Notes under the pieces: model-generated
What the model was told of the DNA's origin: nothing
The model's database searches: none
Seen by the model: only the letters and a program-made list of their open reading frames with translations
Program-made: the position numbers and the translations under genes
In this document: positions 10,961 through 22,344 of the stretch, one piece after another
Numbering within the stretch: the first letter of the stretch is position 1
How the letters are laid out: each line of letters starts with the position of its first letter
NCBI RefSeq assembly: GCF_002234675.1
Contig: NC_019860.2
Location: 9,360,586 to 9,424,585, forward strand
Length of the DNA: 64,000 bases
Source: Oryzias latipes
Lineage: Eukaryota > Chordata > Actinopteri > Beloniformes > Adrianichthyidae
Direction: 5' to 3'

Positions 10961-12428
10961 TAGGGGTGTGCCAAAATATCGATATGGTGATATATCGCGA
11001 TATTTAGTCCCGCGATCGATTATCGATACGTCTTCATCAAGTATCGACCTTTTATTTACTTTTTAAAACCCTGTAAAACGTTATATTAACCATCCTTTGG
11101 TAAGACAATTCCTTGGAGGCTGGATAGGGGGCGCTCGTTGCGAGATTGGTTGTTGCGGGCGGACGAATGAGAACACACATTCAAACAAAGATGGCGGAGC
11201 GGGAAAACAATGAGAAGCGACGGCAGCAAGTTAAAAGACGCGCCGGCAGCATTGAAGCTGCATCACCCGGAGTTGTGTGAGAAAGCTGTGGCTGCTGCTG
11301 CCTGAAGCCGACACAGCCCGACGTGGATACTTTTTTCCAGACGAAGCTAGCGCCGTCTTCTGAGAGACAGAGCAGCGGCAATAACAATCGGAAAACGGCC
11401 CCTGCAGCGCGGTGGAGAACGAGGGATTTGGGTTTTTATTGAATGCAGTAGAGCCACGCTTTGACATTCCCTCTCGGAAATACTGAAGAAAGGATCCCTG
11501 TACTGTACGTCCAGACCAGAGCTACGGCTGAGATGGAAACGGAAGAAAGAGAGGCATCCACCCCTTAGACCCCCCTTCTCCTCAAAGCAGAGGTAGATGA
11601 GCCGCGTCTTGATGCTAAATATGTTTATGTTCATGTTTTTCTCTCCAGAAAAACATGAACATAAACATAGATCACATGCAGCTTTTCACAAAGTTCTTGT
11701 TCACAAAGACATTAACTTTTAGATGCACTTCAAGTTTTTTTAATGTATTTTATCCCTGGTAATTTATTTTGAAAGCAGTTTATGTCTTAAAAACTTAAAG
11801 GAAAGTTCATAGCTACTTGATTTTTATTTTTCTGTGAGAATTTTATTTTTGTCTACACCACATTTGCACTAAATGGTGTCATTTATTTTTTTAACAAAGA
11901 CACTATAATTTGTTCACAGAATTAATATCTGATTTTCAGATATTATTTTAAATTAAGCAGTGGCTATGGCTTTGTTTTTCAAAAGTTAATACCAATGTGC
12001 CTGGCAGCTACTTGACTTATTCATTTTTTATCCTGTTTACAGCAATTTTGTACTAAATAATGACACTGCTGTTGATGTTCACTATTGTTTAAACTGAATT
12101 TGACAGATATTTCCAAATGAAAATTGTCATTGTTTGTCAAAGACAGAATATTACTGATTTCAGCAATGTTACACAAAAGTCTGTTATTCATTACACCAAA
12201 TAGGACACAAGTTGTTTATTATCATGGTGTTTAAAAAATAAATGGGGAAATATTTTCCAAAAAGCTGTTTTTAAAGTTCTTCTTTCTTAAAGTTTGATAT
12301 ATCGTGAGTTGTTAGAGACGAGATATATCGATTATCGCATTATCGCCATATTGTGATAGTATCGTTATCGTGAGCAATGTATCGCAAATCGTATCGTATC
12401 GTGAGGTACCCAGTGATTCCCAGCCCTA
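10961..12428. mobile_element. hAT-type DNA transposon, non-autonomous, 8-bp TSD
   Basis: The element is bounded by ATACAAAA at 10,953-10,960 and 12,429-12,436, a perfect 8-bp duplication as made by hAT transposases. The ends are TAGGGGTGTGCC and CCCAGCCCTA, with long AT/CG-rich subterminal inverted sequence built from atatcg and tatcg words. The interior has a tract at 11,140-11,380 (agatggcggagcggg) resembling the start of ZBED/hAT transposase genes, but no frame with transposase motifs. I read it as a deletion derivative. Confidence 0.9.
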
Positions 12429-12748
12429 ATACAAAAGTCCTTATTCTGAATGGATATATTAATGATTACAAATCTGCCTTCTGGGTCAGTAACTGTATCC
12501 TTATGAGTAAAATTAAGATTTTTATTAATTAAAACAGCAACTCCTCGTTGTTTGGAGTTGTAACTGGCAGAGTATATAACTGGAAATTGTAAGCAGCACA
12601 TGAGGTGATTCAAAGAATTAGATAAATGGGTCTCCTGCAGTAGAGCTATATCTGCTTTTAGACCACACAGGTGATTTAACACTTTCAGTCTCTTTGGCTC
12701 AGAGCCAAGTCCACGCACATTCCAGCTAACGATGTTAAGACTGTTCAT
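12429..12748 (-). pseudogene. L1-like ORF2 endonuclease, N-terminal piece
   Basis: MNSLNIVSWNVRGLGSEPKR, LLQETHL and the GVAVLINKNL and DPEGRFVIINI blocks are the opening motifs of an apurinic-type endonuclease. The frame is cut at 12,429 by a hAT element and resumes at 10,952 on the far side. Confidence 0.85.
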
Positions 12749-13278
12749 AACTGCTCTGACTGAAAAGGTGTAAAGCTAAGTAATGCGTGTATGCCAGTCC
12801 GTGTGCGCGTGCCCGCATTGAGAAGCGCTGTGCATGTGTGCTCATGAACGTTTTCTGGCTATGTGAGCTGCGTGTCGCGTGCGTCCTATGAGAGCCTGTG
12901 TGAGGTGTTTGCAGTATGTCGGCGTGTGTGTGCGGGATTGCATGTGCACGCCCATGTGTGCGCTTGTGTGTGCGCGCGCCCGTTCCGTGCATAAATAAAT
13001 ACTTACCGAGGATGAGTTGCTTCCAGGTGATTTACATATGAGGAGGGGGGGAGGGGGGGGGGAGAGGAAAGGAAAGATAAAAAGAGAAGGGAAAACGAAA
13101 ACAACAACAAAACAACAACAGAAACATGAGTGGGACTGAGGTGAAGAGAGAGAAAAAAAGACTGTTTTCCTGAGATCGAGGTGTGGATTATTGATGATCC
13201 GGTTTTCCATTCATTGAAGTTAGTTTAGCGGGTTTGTTCTGGGCAGCGCAGATGTTCTCAGCGCGGATCTGAAAGCCT

Positions 13279-14049
13279 TCAGCACAGCCAGGTGATCTCC
13301 GGGTCCCGGAACAGCCGGCCGTCCACGTATAATTTGTCAACGGCCACAATCGCTCTTGAACCAGCAGCAAGATGCTTCCTCCTCAGCGGGAACAGGATCT
13401 TCCTTCTACAGAGGATTTCTGCCGGGAACTGGTCATTAACGCTGTAATGCATTCCTTTCAGCTCCGGACCTCGGCCCTTCACCAGCTCCTTTTGTTTGAA
13501 ATGTTCGAATTTAGCAACAATAGGACACGGGCGCTGGTGGTCGGACCTTCTTCCTCCGAGGTGGTGAACCCTGTGGAAAGAGATCTTCTGCACCTCCTCC
13601 TTGGGGAGCTTCAGGTGGGCCTCCAAAAAGGACTTCACAGTGGCCTCGGGGTCTTCTCCTGCCTCCTCTGGAATCCCCGCGATCACTAGACTGTCCCTCA
13701 TGCTCCTCGACTGAAGATCCAGGAGGGTTTCCTTTATGGATCGGTTCTCCTCTGAGAGACGGGCGGTGTCATTGCCCAGAGTCTTGACGGTCTCTCTGAG
13801 GGCCTGGTTCTCTGCTGCGAGCCCCCGCACCTGCTGCTGTCTGAATTCCAGAGACTCCCACAGACCTTGAAATTCTCTATGGAGGATCTCCAGCAAATTG
13901 AGGTGGCAATCAAAGCTGGAGAGCTTTTTATCAATCGAATCCAGAATATCGCTCACGTCGCTGCCTGGAGAGGATGCAGGCCCGGGAGAGTCCTCAGGCC
14001 GTCCACGCTTGGAGGAGGGGGTGGTGGTGGCGGTTTTGGGTTTAACCAT
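13279..14049 (-). CDS. L1-type ORF1 protein (RNA-binding chaperone), intact
   Basis: The frame gives 256 residues from ATG (14,047-14,049) to TGA. The start is MVKPKTATT followed by a basic, Pro/Ser-rich leader. A coiled coil spans about residues 40-115 (DILDSIDKKLSSF through RSIKETLLDLQ). Next comes an RRM-like segment with SLVIAGIPEEAGEDPE and KISFHRVHHLGGR, and a C-terminal domain with PCPIVAKFEHFKQKE and EILCRRKILFPL. This is the domain order of vertebrate L1 ORF1p, which coats the element RNA. The frame is intact, but the partner ORF2 is destroyed, so any protein would act only in trans. Confidence 0.85.
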   Translation of the reverse strand: MVKPKTATTTPSSKRGRPEDSPGPASSPGSDVSDILDSIDKKLSSFDCHLNLLEILHREFQGLWESLEFRQQQVRGLAAENQALRETVKTLGNDTARLSEENRSIKETLLDLQSRSMRDSLVIAGIPEEAGEDPEATVKSFLEAHLKLPKEEVQKISFHRVHHLGGRRSDHQRPCPIVAKFEHFKQKELVKGRGPELKGMHYSVNDQFPAEILCRRKILFPLRRKHLAAGSRAIVAVDKLYVDGRLFRDPEITWLC

Positions 14050-14397
14050 GACGCAGGTATAGTAACACTCGTCAATGAATTTCTCCAGGTCCTCCAGGCT
14101 GACAGAAGCTTAATCTCTTAACAGGTTATGTTAGTTTGCTGGAAATATTTTAATATGGCGGAAAAATGAAACAAGATCGAAAATGTTTGTTCAAATGCTT
14201 ACGCGCCGCCAAGTCGACTCACCACACTCGTCTCGCTGGGTCTCGTGATACTACAGCATCACGTCTCTCAGTCCATCTCACGTCTCCTCCTCCAAGCCCT
14301 GGATGTTCACCGGTGTAGTCAGATGTGGTTTCCTGCTGAAGTCAATCACCACCTCCTTCGTCTTGCTGGCGTTGATGTGCAGGTGGTTCAGAGCACA

Positions 14398-15168
14398 TGT
14401 GACAGACATGGCTGTGGGTGGTGGTTTGTCCTTCATGGTGTTCCATAGTTTAACATTCATGGCCAGCACCTGTCTGTTGAGCTGTGATTGGCTCGCAAGG
14501 CTGATAAATAGCAGCAGTGGGAGTTCCATCTAGATGCTGGTTTCCTGGTTTGGCCTTGGTGGGTGAGCTTGACATGTGGACCTTTTTTAACTAAAGCTTT
14601 TAATCATTTGAGTCCTTTTACTTAAGTTTTTAAGCATTTGAGTTTGCAACATTTTAAATTCTATTTATATTAACAGGTGGTGGCATGAGTTCTGACCCTG
14701 GGGCATGAGAGGTAATATAAGGGTTTATAAAACATGTGTTTGTCCCAGGGGAGAACTAACTTTTCTTTTTCCAGCAGAGTTGCCACTGCGTTTTTGCTTG
14801 TAGTGTTTTTAGTCATCGTTTTTAATGTTTTAACCAACCTTGACACCCTTGTTTTTATCCATTTTTAAACTGTTTTGTGCTCATTTTAGTAACTTGGTGG
14901 TTGGACCTGGCTGAGGGTGGCTGCCTCCTCCTTTTATCCTTATGGTAGCTGGTGGGTGCCATACATGGTGTTGTGTAAGGGGGACCCCCCCCCCCCCCCC
15001 CCTGCCGCCGCCCTCAAGCAGTGTTGGAGTGTGGTCCAACTGTCTGAGTTTATTTTAATCTTCTCTTTTATGGAACTTGTGTCAAGTTTTTAATGAATTG
15101 TATATTTTTAACCTCCATCAAATCCAGTCTCCATTTGGGGTGCAAATGTAAGAGGGCGTTCGGTCACA
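14398..15168 (+). mobile_element. solo LTR, 771 bp
   Basis: The termini are TGTGAC and GTCACA, a perfect 6-bp inverted pair with TG...CA ends. It is flanked by CACA at 14,394-14,397 and 15,169-15,172, a 4-bp target duplication. Removing it restores the host LINE reading exactly. A TATA-like stretch (aatataagggtttataaaa, about 14,714-14,732) suggests plus orientation. No coding or primer-binding region is present, so this is a recombined solo LTR. A poly-C run sits at 14,984-15,002. Confidence 0.85.
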
Positions 15169-15912
15169 CACACCAGTCCACAAAGTTGGTGATGACCTCC
15201 AGGTACTCCAGATCGTTTCCCTGAGATACCCGCCCGACAATGGCCGTATCATCAGAACTTCTGGAGGTGGCAGCTGTCAGTGTTGTGTGCGAAGTCCGAT
15301 GTATACAGGGTGAAGAGGAAAGGAGAGAGCACAGTACCCTGCAGCACCCCAGTGCACAGCCATGAATCCTCACATACTGCGGCCTGTTGGAGAGGTAGTC
15401 GATGGTCCATGCAGCCAGGCTACTGTTGACTCTAGCTCCCTCCAGCTTCCCCCTGAGCAGCAGTGGTGGTTGGATGGTGTTGAAAGCACTGGAGAAGTCA
15501 AAGAACTTGACTCTCACAGTGCTACTAGTGTCGTCTAGGTGGGAAAAGTATCTGTGCAGCAAGTAGATGACAGCGTCTTCCACACCTATTCCTGGACGAT
15601 AGTCGAACTGCAGCGGGTCCATGTTGTCGGTCACCAGATGTTGGAGGTGGTCCAGGCTGATCCTCTCCATGGTCTTCACTAGATGAGAAGTCGGGACTAC
15701 TGGCCTGAAGTGGTTCGGCTCACTGGGACGTGCGGTCTTGGGAACTGGAACCACGCAGGATGTTTTCCACAGGATCGGAACTCTCTCCAGACTGATGCTC
15801 ATGTTGAAGATGAGCAGAAAAATCCCACAGAGTTGATCTGCACAGTCCTTGAGGAGTCTGGCTGCTGATGCCATCTGGGCCCAGCAGCCTTCCTTGGTTT
15901 GGTTGATGCCAT
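15169..15912 (-). pseudogene. reverse transcriptase segment of the Rex1-like LINE
   Basis: The frame at 15,164-15,874 covers the fingers and palm. The motif order is normal up to SNRPQYVRIHG. A frame slip then replaces the GAPQG-type block with unrelated residues (CALGCCRVLCSL). The frame returns at SSDDTAIVGRVSQGNDLEYL. It is a non-functional RT. Confidence 0.8.
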
Positions 15913-16094
15913 TATAATTACTCTCAATTATAAATTTATACTTGTATTTAATCCATTAAGTGTGCAGTTGGTCAAAAAGATTTTAATTATTTGCTGGAAA
16001 AAGAGTGGGAGGATGCAACGTTTCAAAGTTTTTGTGGAATAAATAAGTCTTTTGTAAAACAGTATCGCTCTTTTATTAAAATTCTTCAGAATAA

Positions 16095-16753
16095 AGGCCC
16101 CTACACACCGGGACGAATTTCGCGCACGATATTCGCCGACGTCTAAGGCCTCATAACTGAACAAAGGGCACCAATGTGAGTGTGCACAGCGTAATTTTTA
16201 AAAAAAACGCCTCGGGTTCGTTTTTTTTTTTTTTTTTTGTTTGTTTGACGCGCCGCGTCAAACTATACGACCAATGAGAACGGCGCTTTTGCACACATGT
16301 CTGGAGCTTCTGAAGTTACAGTAAAACACAACTAGGGGGTGCTCAGACATCAAACTGTCTTTCTGAGCACATATACCAGCGAAGAAGATATACGCCAAGT
16401 AGCGTCTACACTGCCGCAAAGAAATGACGGACATGAAAACATGAATATTTCAAGCACTAGTTGGAGCAACTGGTGCTTGAAATATTCATGTTTTCTTTGT
16501 ATGATTCTGACAAGCGTGTAAATACTTGCTCTCTTCTGAGTGAAAAGCGTCTAAGAAGCGTAAAGTTGCACGGCGCCACCTTGTTTACACGAGTATTTCT
16601 GTTTACATTAAGCACCATCTAATGTCAGGGAATGAAATTGCATGTTCGCTCAGCTCATCATCAGCGAAAATCGCCTGGGTGTGAACACAAAAAACGTGGC
16701 GAAAAACGCTGGCGAATAGCCTGGCGAATATTCATCTCGGTGTGTACGGGCCT
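16095..16753. mobile_element. PIF/Harbinger-type MITE, 659 bp
   Basis: The ends are AGGCCCCTACACACCG and its near-perfect inverse CGGTGTGTACGGGCCT. Both sides carry TAA (16,092-16,094 and 16,754-16,756), matching the 3-bp TWA target of Harbinger elements. The interior is CpG-rich and has no transposase frame. Confidence 0.85.
16435..16495. repeat. 61-nt hairpin, 28-bp stem, 5-nt loop
   Basis: The left arm (16,435-16,462) and right arm (16,468-16,495) are reverse complements apart from one G-T wobble. The loop is ggagc. The hairpin lies inside the Harbinger-type MITE and can form in DNA or in RNA from either strand. Its size fits a miRNA-precursor-like fold, but expression is unknown. Confidence 0.9.
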
Positions 16754-16756
16754 TAA

Positions 16757-18424
16757 GACAGCATATGGATACATGGACTTATGTCAAAAATATACTATAC
16801 TAATACTTATCATGGCAAAAAAAAAAGCCTTGTATATTTTGTGCTTCTGCGTCCACTGGATGGTGATTAAAAGAGCACGCCATGCTCAGTAACTTACAAA
16901 CCACCAACATAATCGCTGGTTTTGGAACCAAAAGTGGCGCATATCAACTAATTAAGTCTTAAACTTTGCTTGGTATGTGATATACCCTGCTTTCTGGAAC
17001 ACCTCTCAGGAGGATGTTCTTCTTCCTCATAGATTCTCTACATGGTTTCATGGTTTCATGGACACTGATGATCTGTCCGTGGCCTTATTCATAGAAAAAA
17101 AAACTCACAGAAAAAGCTCCAGAAACAAAATGTGTGATGGCATACATTGGTGTTTGTGTTCCTGCTGTTGTGAATCTGAGGTGCAAGACAAGCTTACATT
17201 TAAAATACAATTCCCAATACAAATGAACAAATATTGTAACACAACAGCAAATCACAAAACAAATTACAGATTCCTGAAGCACAAAAGCAAATCCAAGTGC
17301 AAATGACCAAATGTTGAATTACAAAATAACCCCCTTATAAATTTGCAAATCCATAAACACAACATGAAAGCAGACATGGCTTCTAAAAGAAAGGGACATA
17401 ATATAAAACCAATTGTGTATGATTATTTTCTGACTGTTTTCTTTATGTGGACATTATAAATACATGAAACAGTCCAAAAGCATTATTATGCCACACAGCA
17501 GCAGTCACTGACTGCATGGACCATATTGTTTTCGCAGTTTGAAAGATTTCGGCACCTTTCAGCGAAAATTTGACCCCTGCCGCATACTTGAAAATTCACC
17601 AAAAGGTTCACACACCTAGGATAAATTAAAAATAGGATAAAAAGGATAAAAAAAGGATACAGTTTCCACAAAGTCAACGTCACCTTTCTGAAGATGATGA
17701 CATCACGGCAGTCCTGCATAAAAATTGAATGGGCCGAAAATTGCGTGTGGGACGGAAACAAAAATGATTTCAAAATACAGCTACGAAACCAAAACACACG
17801 TGTTGGGGATATCCCAAGAAAGATTTGAAATCCTAATGGGACGGCTACACGACCTGCGGCTTGGCGGCCATTTTGTGGTGAACTCTGAGAATTGGTGTTT
17901 TTCTGTTTTTCCACAATATGGGAAAATTACACTTTTGTTTGAGCAATTTTGACGACATTGCACACGCTTGCTGCCAGCTCCAGTTTTCAAACACCACAGA
18001 AGTGTCGTTGACCTTTGACCTTGGGAAAAGGCAGCATACTGACAAATATACAAACAAAAACTCGTTCTAGGGATTTTTAGCGATCGTCTTGTAACTTCTC
18101 AGGCATCCATAGCTAGATGCTGTAGACAAAATGTTGGAATTAGAAGTTCTAGATGTTAAACGGCGTGTCCGTGGCGAATTCGCAACCGTTGCTAGCTTCC
18201 ACATTTTTTATTGGAATGTCGTGAAAATTAAATATATGATTCCCCTGCCCAGCTTAACAAAACAATGTAACATAGGACAAGATCGATGAAGGGATGTGAA
18301 GAAAAAACACTAGCAACACACATGTTGCTAGCGCAAGTGTACAACGACCTCTGGAGTTTGTCAACCTTTGACTTCAGGAAAAGGTCGCCATCTTGAATTT
18401 AAAAAAAAAGAGCTCATGTAATAT
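16757..18424. other. unclassified non-coding sequence
   Basis: No supported gene. A short direct repeat (catggtttcatggtttcatgg) is at 17,040-17,060. The stretches 17,150-17,340 (acaaat/caaatc words) and 17,560-18,060 (gggatatcccaagaaag, cggccattttgtgg) have the texture of old dispersed repeats. Short frames on both strands lack motifs. Confidence 0.35.
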
Positions 18425-19245
18425 TAGAAATAGAAATATAGAAATATCTAATATATTTATTTGTCATTGTACATGTACAATGAAATTACAGTGCAATTTT
18501 TCCGGTGGAATAAAAAGTCAAGTAAGAATAAAAAAAAAACTAAAACTGCGAAATAAGACAATATAAGAAAGATATGTTAAAAATTTACAAAAAAATATAA
18601 AAAGGAGGTTACACCTTCTCCGGTTATTGCACGCTTCCCTAATAAATTAACTTTATTTAGCAGCGTTTCAGGCCAAAATGGCTCTCGGATAGAATATGTT
18701 TTTTAATCTGTTTGTCCTTGTTTTAATTGTCCTGTATCTTCTGCCTGAAGGCAGCAGTTCAAACTGGGAATGTCCGGGGTCTGATGGATCCAGCAGAATG
18801 TTTTGAGCCTTTTTTAGGCAGCGGGAACTGTACAGTTCCTCCAGGGATGGGAGAGGGCAGCCAATGATCTTCTGGGCTCTCGTGGTGACTCTCTGGAGAG
18901 CTGTCCTAGCCGCAGCTGTGCAACTGAAAAACCAGGCACAAACACAGTACGTTAAAATGCTCTCTATTGAGCAGCGGTAGAAGGACACTAGCAGTTTCTC
19001 ATTCAGTTTGTTTTTCTTTAAAAGCCTGAGAAAATACAGTCTCTGCTGGGCCTTCTTCACCAGAGCAGTGGTGTTGGTGCCCCAGGTCAGGTCCTGCTCA
19101 ATGGTGACGCCCAGGAGCTTGAAAGCAGCCACCCTCTCCACACAATCCCCACCAATAGACAGTGGCTGAATATCTGTTTTTTTCCTCCTGTAGTCCACCA
19201 CCAGTTCCTTGGTCTTTGTTGTGTTGAGGATATTACAGACAAACG
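18425..19245 (-). mobile_element. LINE C-terminal fragment (Rex/CR1-group)
   Basis: The frame 18,668-19,201 encodes the region after RT. It begins near VDYRRKKTDIQPL and continues through VERVAAFKLLGVTIEQDLTW, VKKAQQRLYFLRLLKKN, LVSFYRCSIESILTYC, and a C-terminus with QKIIGCPLPSLEELYSSRC and FELLPSGRRYR. The 3' tail contains ttgtcattgtacatgtacaa around 18,460-18,482. The element is 5'-truncated near 19,245 and has no RT catalytic core. Confidence 0.85.
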
Positions 19246-19377
19246 TAATGTAAACTGGGATTTTTGTCGATCTCGTAACTTCTTACGCATTAATGGTAAG
19301 CTACTTTGAAAACATTTTTGCAATTACAAGTTGTAGATTTTAAATGGTGTGCATGTGGCGAGCTACCAAATGCGGCG

Positions 19378-19592
19378 TACTGTTTTTTTAAATTATTTTT
19401 TATTTACTTTTATTCATTCCACAATGGGGAAATTGTTCTCCACATTTGACCCATCCCTTGGGGGGAGCGGTGAGCTACAGATTGGCCACGCTTGGGAGGG
19501 CAACAGCTGGCTGGGGAGAGCAGGGTTTAATCCGCCAACCCTTCAGTTGTTAGACGACCTGCTATACCGCCTGAGCTAAACTGCCGCCCTAT
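19378..19592 (-). mobile_element. tRNA-derived SINE
   Basis: On the minus strand the head reads TTTAGCTCAGGCGGTATAGC, a good polymerase III A box, followed by GGGTTGGCGGATTAAAC, a slightly decayed B box. A unique body with gtggagaacaatttccccatt follows, then an A/T-rich tail. The 215-bp size and order fit a fish tRNA-type SINE. Confidence 0.8.
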
Positions 19593-21429
19593 AACTATAT
19601 CTTTCTATATAGGTTTATATATTTACCGTCATAACTCTTGTATTTTTCAGTAGAATACTATGAAAATTTATTGTGTTCATCCATGTCTGGAACTCAACAT
19701 ATTGAAACACACTGGATATGGCATTATGAGGAATGAGGGCGTGGTTAGCAAAAAACCTGTTGGTAAGGGCCCACATACTGTAAAGGAGGGATCCTCCTTC
19801 AGGACGGAAAGGGGATTTACCAGAACTCATAGAGACAAATTAACTTATCTAACACTACAACTACATATTTAAAGTCCAGCAGATGAGCTTCATCCAGATG
19901 ATGTTGGGGGACGGCTGGGGGCGTGAGATGAGCCAGAGGCATTATCCACTGACAGGTGTAGGAGCAGTAGTAGTAGAGGCAAGCCAGAGAGGAGGCACAC
20001 GGTCAGGTACAGGAGCACAGATGAGCCAATTGGAATCTGGAAGCACCCTGGAGCAGAGTGGGAAAAGAGGACAGTACATGAATTGGACTGCACCAAACAG
20101 AGGCATGGATAACTAAATGATCAAATAGAGGAGAGGAGAAGGTTATGAGAACAGAGGACAGAATCCCAGTGCACCATAGATACCCCAGCTTCAGAATTAC
20201 TAGCAGCCAACTAACAACTAATTGTTATTGTTATGAAGTTTAATTTAAACATTTAATATTAATGTGGCAGCACGTGTAAAAGGGTCAACAGCACGGTTTG
20301 GTGGCTGCTAGTTTTCCGAAGACGGAGGTTTAGCATTACCTGGCTGGGAAGAGGTTTGATGGAAAACTCTTACTCTATCGCATTTTTTGCGCAAAATGAC
20401 CAGGTTGCTCACAGCGCCTGCATACCATTTCCCAGTTGCGCTGTACACAACTCGGCTGGCATGATTTCTGCAAAAGATTAACATTTTTTGTGGACTCGTT
20501 CAGCTGCTCTGGCTGACATTTAATCAGTACTTTTAGTTTGACCATCTCAAATGTTGGATGAGTATGAGCCTTTTGCTAGGAGCCACCCTGCACCCCATAC
20601 TGCATACCCACTATCGAAGGCGTAGGATTGCTGCGGCCTCTAGTGCCACCATGTCAGCATTCCCATGCCCATCTCATGGCCTTCTGAAGAAACACATGGA
20701 TAACCTGTTTGTAGAAGTTTCTACTTTCTTTCTTCAGTTTTAAAAGTCTCTCTGTCTCAATGGAGATCACTTCCATTGACCTGTCTAAAAAAATTCCTAC
20801 TTTTAGACACGTAGTTCTCCATTTAGAAAATGATGCTAAACAATATTAAAGAATGACTGGCCAGCTGCACTTGACTTGCTTTCACTAATTCTCTTATTCT
20901 TTAGCCGGGGGGGGGGCATTTTCTGAGACCACCAGCGCCCTATTTCACCTATTTCTAATTCGCATTTTTAACAGATAAAAAAAGACTAAAGGGTCACAAA
21001 CTAGCACTGATGTATTCAGACAGTTGGTGAGAAATAGAAAAATGAAGTAAATAATAAACATAAAGCATCTTTTATGATGTAAGAAAGACAGAAACAGTAA
21101 AGTGTATGCATGAGCAGCAGTTCCAGTCGGTGTGTGCAGCGCAGGCTGGGTGCAGGGGAGGCATGGGTGGCTGGTGCCTCCCCTGCAGCTGTCTCATGTA
21201 TTTGAACAGGACATTTGTAAATTTGCTACTTTTCAACCAAAGAAACGTTCAAACCCCACACAGAAAAGAGTAATCATAGAATGTCTAAAAGATAATATTT
21301 GAATTTTACTTTCGATAATAAAAAAGTATATTTATCTTATTTTATATATGTATTTTTAAGCTACATGTTGCCTTTCCTGACTGCACATCACTGGCTTCCT
21401 TCAGTCTTTATTTTCTCTTTGTTGCTCAT
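19593..21429. other. non-coding interval
   Basis: I see no gene or complete element here. The interval has a G-run at 20,907-20,916, a locally palindromic gcaggggaggcatggg / ggtgcctcccctgc pair at about 21,151-21,187, and scattered short frames without motifs. Confidence 0.35.
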
Positions 21430-21439
21430 TGCTTTGCTG

Positions 21440-21705
21440 TTTTAACTTTTTAGCTGTCCTAGGCACTTTAACATTGGGAGTTGGGTCATCTAGACCCACT
21501 ACACAGTGCGCTGGACCTTTTTTCTTCAATGGTTTGTGATCTTCACTGGTAACCATGCATTACTTGAAATCCTCTCCACCTTTATCCACCTTTGCCATGG
21601 TAAGGAGCACACGTCAATGTAAGGGTGGGGTCATTTTGACCCCAGAGGATAGAACAAGGGCTAAAGTTGTTCTGAAATCAACCCTTCAGGTTGCTGTCAA
21701 TCATG
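21440..21705. mobile_element. small DNA-transposon-like element (partial left end)
   Basis: The left side (gtcctaggcactttaacatt, gagttgggtcatctagaccc) and right side (gggtcattttgaccccagag, gatagaacaagggct) resemble the two ends of a dispersed fish element beginning acccttgtgctatcc. Related left ends occur at about 30,532, 58,506 and 62,812. The outer left terminus is missing here. Confidence 0.5.
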
Positions 21706-22344
21706 TCATTGGGTCATGTTCAAGAGTATTATTAAAAATAAATGCTTTTTACCATATAGCTCTCTGAGTGTTATTTCCAGCTGCAGTTCCCAAGATTAGC
21801 ATTTCCATTGATTTTAAGTTAAAGAATGTTCTGAAGATTTTTCAACCTTTGATTTTAATCTGCATTATTCAGACCAAAAATAATCACAGTACTAAATATG
21901 AGAACTTCTGGCTTTTGAATAGTATGGCATACTAATGGATGAGCTAGAACATGCTATTTGTGGAGTCAAGAGTGGAGCAGAAAACTTATGAGAACAGCAG
22001 AGTGGAAACCTATTCCAAATTAAAAGATTAAAAACATATATGTTTGAATCTATTTCATTATTGTTAATAGAGCTGGGCGATAACATAGAAGAATGAGTCT
22101 ATCTTGATAGACTTTTATTTTGAAGTTGTGAGCATTTTCTCCTCTTTCAGTCATACTAATTAGCTCTCCTTTTGGTGAATTTCTTTATTCCCCTTGTCCT
22201 CTACCGTCTGGATGCAAGATAAATAAGCATACGTGACACACGCTCCACCTCATCTGTATGTAGCGCTTCATTTAAGCTAATGAAACAGAGAGAGATCATT
22301 CAGAATTTCTGAACAGTTGTGGAAGTGTTTTCTTAGACTTAAAC

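Larger units (their letters stand above)
8753..14290 (-). mobile_element. L1/Tx1-like LINE inserted in the Rex1-like LINE
   Basis: Perfect 15-bp flanking copies of TCCAAGCCCTGGATG at 8,738-8,752 and 14,291-14,305 mark a target-site duplication. The minus strand reads 5' leader (about 14,050-14,290), ORF1 (13,279-14,049), a spacer, the start of ORF2 (endonuclease, 12,748 down to 10,440, interrupted by a hAT), then a GC-rich 3' region and a poly(A) seen as the T-run at 8,753-8,766. Most of ORF2, including the whole RT, is deleted between the endonuclease and the 3' region. The 3' region (8,770-10,180) has a second copy at 54,570-55,920. Confidence 0.9.
7995..15912 (-). mobile_element. Rex1/Babar-like LINE split by two insertions
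   Basis: The element reads on the minus strand from about 15,912 (5'-truncated) to a (GATTA)n tail at 8,007-8,027. Its pieces are 15,169-15,912 (RT), 14,291-14,397 (connector) and about 8,028-8,752 (C-terminus). RT landmarks are PVPKTARPSEPNHFRPV, the DPLQFDYRPG block, FFDFSSAFNTIQ and SSDDTAIVG in place of the usual active-site box. The C-terminus reads VVCWSSGSSEGERKRLNKLV and PRCKKERYRRSFIPPAIRLF. Removing the LTR at 14,398-15,168 restores a continuous NFVDWC-ALNHLHINAS reading. Removing 8,753-14,290 rejoins the C-terminus. Frame breaks show it is dead. Confidence 0.85.
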
